From assembly GCF_002379095.1 (NCBI RefSeq), contig NZ_NBZV01000024.1, positions 1 through 64,000 of the forward strand: 64,000 bases of DNA. The letters run 5' to 3'. A model generated the notes under the pieces. The model made no database searches. It saw nothing but the letters and a program-made list of their open reading frames with translations, and was not told where the DNA came from. This document shows positions 61,115 to 64,000 of the stretch, piece after piece; position 1 is the stretch's first letter, and each line of letters begins with the position of its first letter. This stretch comes from Polaromonas sp. AER18D-145 (GTDB lineage Bacteria > Pseudomonadota > Gammaproteobacteria > Burkholderiales > Burkholderiaceae_C). Both the position numbers and the translations under genes were made by a program.

Positions 61115-61161
61115 AAGGGAAATTCTAGCGGAATGCGTCCCGCCTGGCCAAACCGCTGGAA

Positions 61162-61692
61162 TCAGTCGCGCTTGGCCCACTCCACAAACTCCGGCTCGTA
61201 ACCCCTGGACTTCAAAAAGTCGGCCAGGGCGTAACCGGTGCCCGCCGGCCAGCACTTCACATCTTCATGGGCATACAGCCGGTAGTCCACCAGCTCGGGA
61301 GAGAGTTTGACTTCGCCATGGCCGACGGCGCTGTAGGCAATGATGATCTGGTTCATGCGCTGGAAGTCGTAGACGCCGATCAGCTGGAGGTCGGTCACGT
61401 CGAGATTCGTTTCCTCCTTGATCTCGCGGGTGATGCCGCCCTCGGGCGTTTCGCCGGCCTCCATGAAACCGGTGATCAGCGCGTACATCTTGCCGGACCA
61501 GGCGGCGTTGCGCGCCAGCAGGATCTTGCCCTGGTGCTCGATGACCGCGGCCAATACCGGCACCGGGTTGTTCCAGTGGGTGTAGCCGCAGGCCGGGCAA
61601 CGCAGGCGCACGGTTTCGCCGCTGTCTTCCAGCTGGGAAATCATCGCCAGCGGGGTGGCGCAGCTGGGGCAAAACTTGAATTCCTGGCTCAT
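61162..61692 (-). CDS. Nudix hydrolase with zinc ribbon (NAD+ pyrophosphatase-like)
   Basis: A 176-residue protein. N-terminal zinc ribbon CPSC (8-11) and CPAC (about 33-36), then the Nudix box GFMEAGETPEGGITREIKEE near 75-94 with all conserved residues. It resembles the NudC-like/small Zn-Nudix group that hydrolyses nucleotide diphosphate compounds. ATG 61692 is chosen; a longer frame adds residues read from a repeat. The operon with the TPP riboswitch follows downstream on the same strand but has its own promoter. Confidence 0.9.
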   Translation of the reverse strand: MSQEFKFCPSCATPLAMISQLEDSGETVRLRCPACGYTHWNNPVPVLAAVIEHQGKILLARNAAWSGKMYALITGFMEAGETPEGGITREIKEETNLDVTDLQLIGVYDFQRMNQIIIAYSAVGHGEVKLSPELVDYRLYAHEDVKCWPAGTGYALADFLKSRGYEPEFVEWAKRD

Positions 61693-61709
61693 CGCATGCA
61701 GACCTTTTT

Positions 61710-61770
61710 GCTTCTTTTTTGATAGCTGCCTGCGCCCGTGGGACAAGGGCTACAGCCACTTTTTATATAC
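61710..61770. repeat. Family C intergenic repeat
   Basis: GCTTCTTTTTTGATAGCTGC, GCGCCCG, GGGCTACAGCCACTTTTTAT. It lies just upstream of the Nudix gene start. Its first 19 bases recur inside the maleylacetate reductase gene. Confidence 0.75.
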
Positions 61771-61798
61771 AAACCTGGGCTATAACCCGTTTGCCCTG

Positions 61799-61824
61799 GG
61801 CTTCGACAGGCTCAGCCCGAACGG
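61799..61824. repeat. Family A repeat half
   Basis: GGCTTCGACAGGCTCAGCCC followed by GAACGG, one arm of the element; the return arm is missing here. Lies 9 bases after the cysM stop. Confidence 0.75.
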
Positions 61825-61832
61825 TGACGGAG

Positions 61833-62735
61833 TCAAGCCGGAAACACACCGGTGGACAGATAACGGTCGCCGCGGTCGCAGACGATGAACACGATCACCG
61901 CGTTCTCGACGGTTTTGGCAATCTCCTGCGCCACCCAGCAGGCGCCGGCGGCCGAGATGCCGGCGAAGATGCCCTCTTCGCGCGCCAGGCGGCGGCACAT
62001 GTCTTCGGCGTCAAGCTGGCTCACCAGCACGGTCTCGTCGATGTGGCTGGGGTCGTAAATCTTCGGCATGTAGGCCTCGGGCCACTTGCGGATGCCGGGA
62101 ATGCGCGAACCTTCGCTGGGCTGCGCGCCGATGATCTTGATCGCCGGGTTTTTCTCTTTCAGGAAACGCGACACGCCGGTGATGGTGCCGGTGGTGCCCA
62201 TGGCGCTGACAAAATGCGTGATCTTCCCGTGCGTATCGGCCCAGATCTCGGGGCCGGTGGTCTCGTAGTGGATGCGCGGGTTGTCCTGGTTGGCAAACTG
62301 GTCCAGCACGCGGCCTTTGCCGTCTTTGGCCATCTGGTCAGCCAGGTCGCGCGCGTGTTCCATGCCGCCGCTTTTGGGCGTGAGGATCAGCTCGGCGCCA
62401 AAGGCCTTCATGGTTTGCGCGCGTTCAATCGACAAATCCTCCGGCATGATCAGCACCATGCGGTAACCCTTGATGGCCGCGGCCATGGCCAGCGCAATGC
62501 CGGTGTTGCCGGAGGTGGCCTCGATCAGCGTGTCGCCGGGCTGGATCTCGCCGCGCTCCTCGGCGCGCTTGATCATGGACAGCGCGGGCCGGTCTTTCAC
62601 CGAGCCGGCGGGGTTGTTGCCTTCGAGTTTGCCGAGGACCACGTTGTGGCGTTGGGTGTTGGCTTTGGACTGGATGCGTTGCAGTGCCACCAGGGGCGTT
62701 TTGCCAATGGCGTCTTCGATGGTCGGATAATTCAT
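61833..62735 (-). CDS. cysM: Cysteine synthase B
   Basis: A 300-residue PLP enzyme of the CysM length. Lys in NPAGSVKDRPALSMI near 42-46 binds PLP; TSGNTGIALAM near 70 and GTTGTITGVSRFL near 176 bind the cofactor phosphate. The CysM group can use thiosulfate as well as sulfide with O-acetylserine. The start at ATG 62735 is fixed by the family N-terminus (MNYPTIEDAIGKTPLV). A tRNA-Leu diverges 40 bases upstream. Confidence 0.94.
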   Translation of the reverse strand: MNYPTIEDAIGKTPLVALQRIQSKANTQRHNVVLGKLEGNNPAGSVKDRPALSMIKRAEERGEIQPGDTLIEATSGNTGIALAMAAAIKGYRMVLIMPEDLSIERAQTMKAFGAELILTPKSGGMEHARDLADQMAKDGKGRVLDQFANQDNPRIHYETTGPEIWADTHGKITHFVSAMGTTGTITGVSRFLKEKNPAIKIIGAQPSEGSRIPGIRKWPEAYMPKIYDPSHIDETVLVSQLDAEDMCRRLAREEGIFAGISAAGACWVAQEIAKTVENAVIVFIVCDRGDRYLSTGVFPA

Positions 62736-62775
62736 ACCCTGCACTGTGCCATAATTTGCCTCTTTGCTTCTTCCT

Positions 62776-62860
62776 GCCCGGGTGGTGAAATTGGTAGACG
62801 CAGGGGACTCAAAATCCCCCGCCGCAAGGCGTGCCGGTTCGATTCCGGCCCCGGGCACCA
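62776..62860 (+). tRNA. tRNA-Leu (CAA)
   Basis: An 85-base class II tRNA with CCA encoded. Acceptor GCCCGGG pairs with CCCGGGC; the anticodon loop CTCAAAA reads CAA (codon TTG); the variable arm CGCCGCAAGGCG is present; T arm GGTTCGATTCC. A terminator follows directly. Confidence 0.96.
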
Positions 62861-62866
62861 GATACA

Positions 62867-62896
62867 GGCCCTTCCAGTTTTGGAGGGGCCTTTTTT
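62867..62896 (+). terminator. Rho-independent terminator of tRNA-Leu
   Basis: GGCCCTTCCA and TGGAGGGGCC form a 10-base stem with one G-T pair around GTTT, followed by six T. It ends 48 bases before the amidase start. Confidence 0.9.
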
Positions 62897-62943
62897 GTGG
62901 GCGTTTGCACGCAAAAAGCGCAGAAGCACAGATACTGGCGGGC

Positions 62944-64000
62944 ATGACTTCCTCCAGCCCCCCCCTGCATCAACTCGACGCCTGGCAAGCCGCCACCCTG
63001 CTCGCACGCCGCGAACTCAAGGCCGTGGACCTGGTCCGCGCCTGCCTGGACCGCATTGCCGAACGGGAGCCGCAACTGCAGGCTTTTGTGCAGCTGGGCG
63101 CCGATGCCGCGCTGGCGACGGCCCGCGAACTCGACGCCGGGCCGGTGCGCGGCCTGCTGCACGGCCTGCCGTTCGGCGTGAAGGACTTGTTCGACACCTT
63201 TGACCTGCCCACCGCTTACGGCTCGCCGATCTATGCCGGCCAGCAGCCGCTGGCCGATGCGGCGGCCGTGGCGCTGTGCCGTGAGGCCGGCGCGGTGCTG
63301 CTCGGCAAAACCGTGACCACCGAGCTGGCCAACATGTTCCCCGGCGTCACGCGCAACCCGCACCACCCTGAGCACACGCCGGGTGGCTCGTCGAGCGGTT
63401 CGGCCGCCGCTGTGGCCGACGCCATGCTGCCGCTGGCGCTGGGCACCCAAACGGCCGGTTCGCTGATTCGGCCGGCGGCTTTTTGCGGCGTGGTCGGCTA
63501 CAAGCCCAGCCACAACCGGGTGCCCCGGGCCGGCGTCAAAAGCCTGTCGGAAACGCTGGACACGGTGGGCGGCTTTGCGCGCAGCGTGCGCGACGTAGCG
63601 CTGCTCGGCGCGGTGCTGACCGGTGATACGCGGCTGGCCGACCCCGCCGCGTTTGCACAATCGGCCGTGCCGCGCATCGGCTTTTGCCGCACGCCCGAGT
63701 GGGCGCAGGCCGATGAGGACACGCAGCAGGCCTGGGCCCGGGCCGAAGCGGCGCTGGCCGGCCACGGCGTGCCGCTGGCGCTGCCGCCCGGGCTGTCCGG
63801 CCTGGTTGCCGCGCAGAAAGAGGTGCAGGCTTTCGAGACCGCGCGCTCCCTGAGCCATGAGCGCCTGCGGCACCGCGACCAGCTCAGTGCGCCGCTGCAG
63901 GCACTGATCGCGGCCGGCCTGGCCATCGCTGGTGAAACCCATGCGCACAACCTGCGGGTAACGGCGCAGGCGCGGCACCAGGCGCAGGCCTTGTTCGGAT
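62944..64000 (+). CDS. Amidase signature family hydrolase, 5' part only
   Basis: The frame from ATG 62944 (MTSSSPPLHQLDAW) stays open for 352 codons to the window edge; the C-terminus is missing. Lys80 in LPFGVKDLFDTF, cis-Ser in PGGSSSGSAA near 146, and GTQTAGSLIRPAAF near 166-179 give the Ser-cisSer-Lys triad. The GTQTAGS variant marks a subgroup of aryl/aliphatic amidases distinct from GatA. It is distinct from the amidase at 25714. The start was chosen because it gives the usual N-terminal helix. Confidence 0.92.
   Translation, partial: MTSSSPPLHQLDAWQAATLLARRELKAVDLVRACLDRIAEREPQLQAFVQLGADAALATARELDAGPVRGLLHGLPFGVKDLFDTFDLPTAYGSPIYAGQQPLADAAAVALCREAGAVLLGKTVTTELANMFPGVTRNPHHPEHTPGGSSSGSAAAVADAMLPLALGTQTAGSLIRPAAFCGVVGYKPSHNRVPRAGVKSLSETLDTVGGFARSVRDVALLGAVLTGDTRLADPAAFAQSAVPRIGFCRTPEWAQADEDTQQAWARAEAALAGHGVPLALPPGLSGLVAAQKEVQAFETARSLSHERLRHRDQLSAPLQALIAAGLAIAGETHAHNLRVTAQARHQAQALFG

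Noticed and set aside
1..64000. CRISPR array, IS element or prophage
   Set aside because: No regularly spaced repeats and no transposase, integrase or phage structural gene were seen; the recurring short repeats are dispersed, not arrayed.

Overview
The window is high-GC, densely coded DNA from a betaproteobacterium, most probably a Comamonadaceae member of the Polaromonas/Rhodoferax/Variovorax type. The evidence is the many Bug (TctC-type) periplasmic receptors, DUF4148 exported proteins, LysR-controlled aromatic catabolic operons, a DUF1841 gene, a MoxR/CoxE-type pair, and three families of short intergenic repeats that I associate with this group. The genus call is inference; no rRNA or marker phylogeny is available here.

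Layout. 1-7.5 kb: two DUF4148 exported proteins, a LysR regulator, a MaoC hydratase, a ParA-like ATPase, a Ser/Thr protein kinase, a class III cyclase fused to an FHA domain, and a TauE/SafE permease. 7.7-16.3 kb (minus strand): an operon of hydroxyquinol-type intradiol dioxygenase, citryl-CoA-lyase-like protein, CaiB-type CoA-transferase, Bug receptor and a Liv-type ABC importer in which LivM and LivG are fused; a LysR gene diverges from it and a near-ideal LysR operator lies between. 17.3-23.9 kb: a second intradiol dioxygenase operon (YciI, Dabb, SnoaL, Bug, nitroreductase), a divergent LysR, and an aromatic flavin hydroxylase flanked by 129-bp perfect direct repeats. 24-31.6 kb: gene remnants, then a TRAP transporter operon with an amidase and a PRISE-type reductase, led by a LysR. 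31.8-37.2 kb: maleylacetate reductase, two beta-hydroxyacid dehydrogenases, a Bug receptor and an amidohydrolase. 38.1-41.7 kb: 3-oxoadipyl-CoA thiolase, the two subunits of 3-oxoacid CoA-transferase and an IclR/PcaR regulator. Together, flavin hydroxylase, hydroxyquinol dioxygenase, maleylacetate reductase, CoA-transferase and thiolase form a full route from a resorcinol-like phenol to acetyl-CoA and succinyl-CoA, spread over four transcription units.

42-47.5 kb holds housekeeping and small genes, cytochrome c4, a MoxR ATPase and CoxE-type VWA protein separated by an acetyltransferase and a toxin-antitoxin pair, and tRNA-Arg(CCT). 48-55 kb is a type I restriction-modification locus (hsdM-hsdS, toxin-antitoxin, Fic, hsdR). 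55.1-61.1 kb is the most remarkable part: a minus-strand operon with a TPP riboswitch at its head, encoding a LuxE-like acyl-protein synthetase, a LuxC-like acyl reductase, a ThiXYZ-like ABC importer with an NMT1/THI5 receptor, and an SDR. There is no luciferase. I infer a thiamine-repressed system that imports an oxidised (carboxylated) thiamine precursor or thiamine derivative and reduces it from acid to aldehyde to alcohol. The window ends with a Nudix hydrolase, cysM, tRNA-Leu(CAA) and an amidase cut by the window edge.
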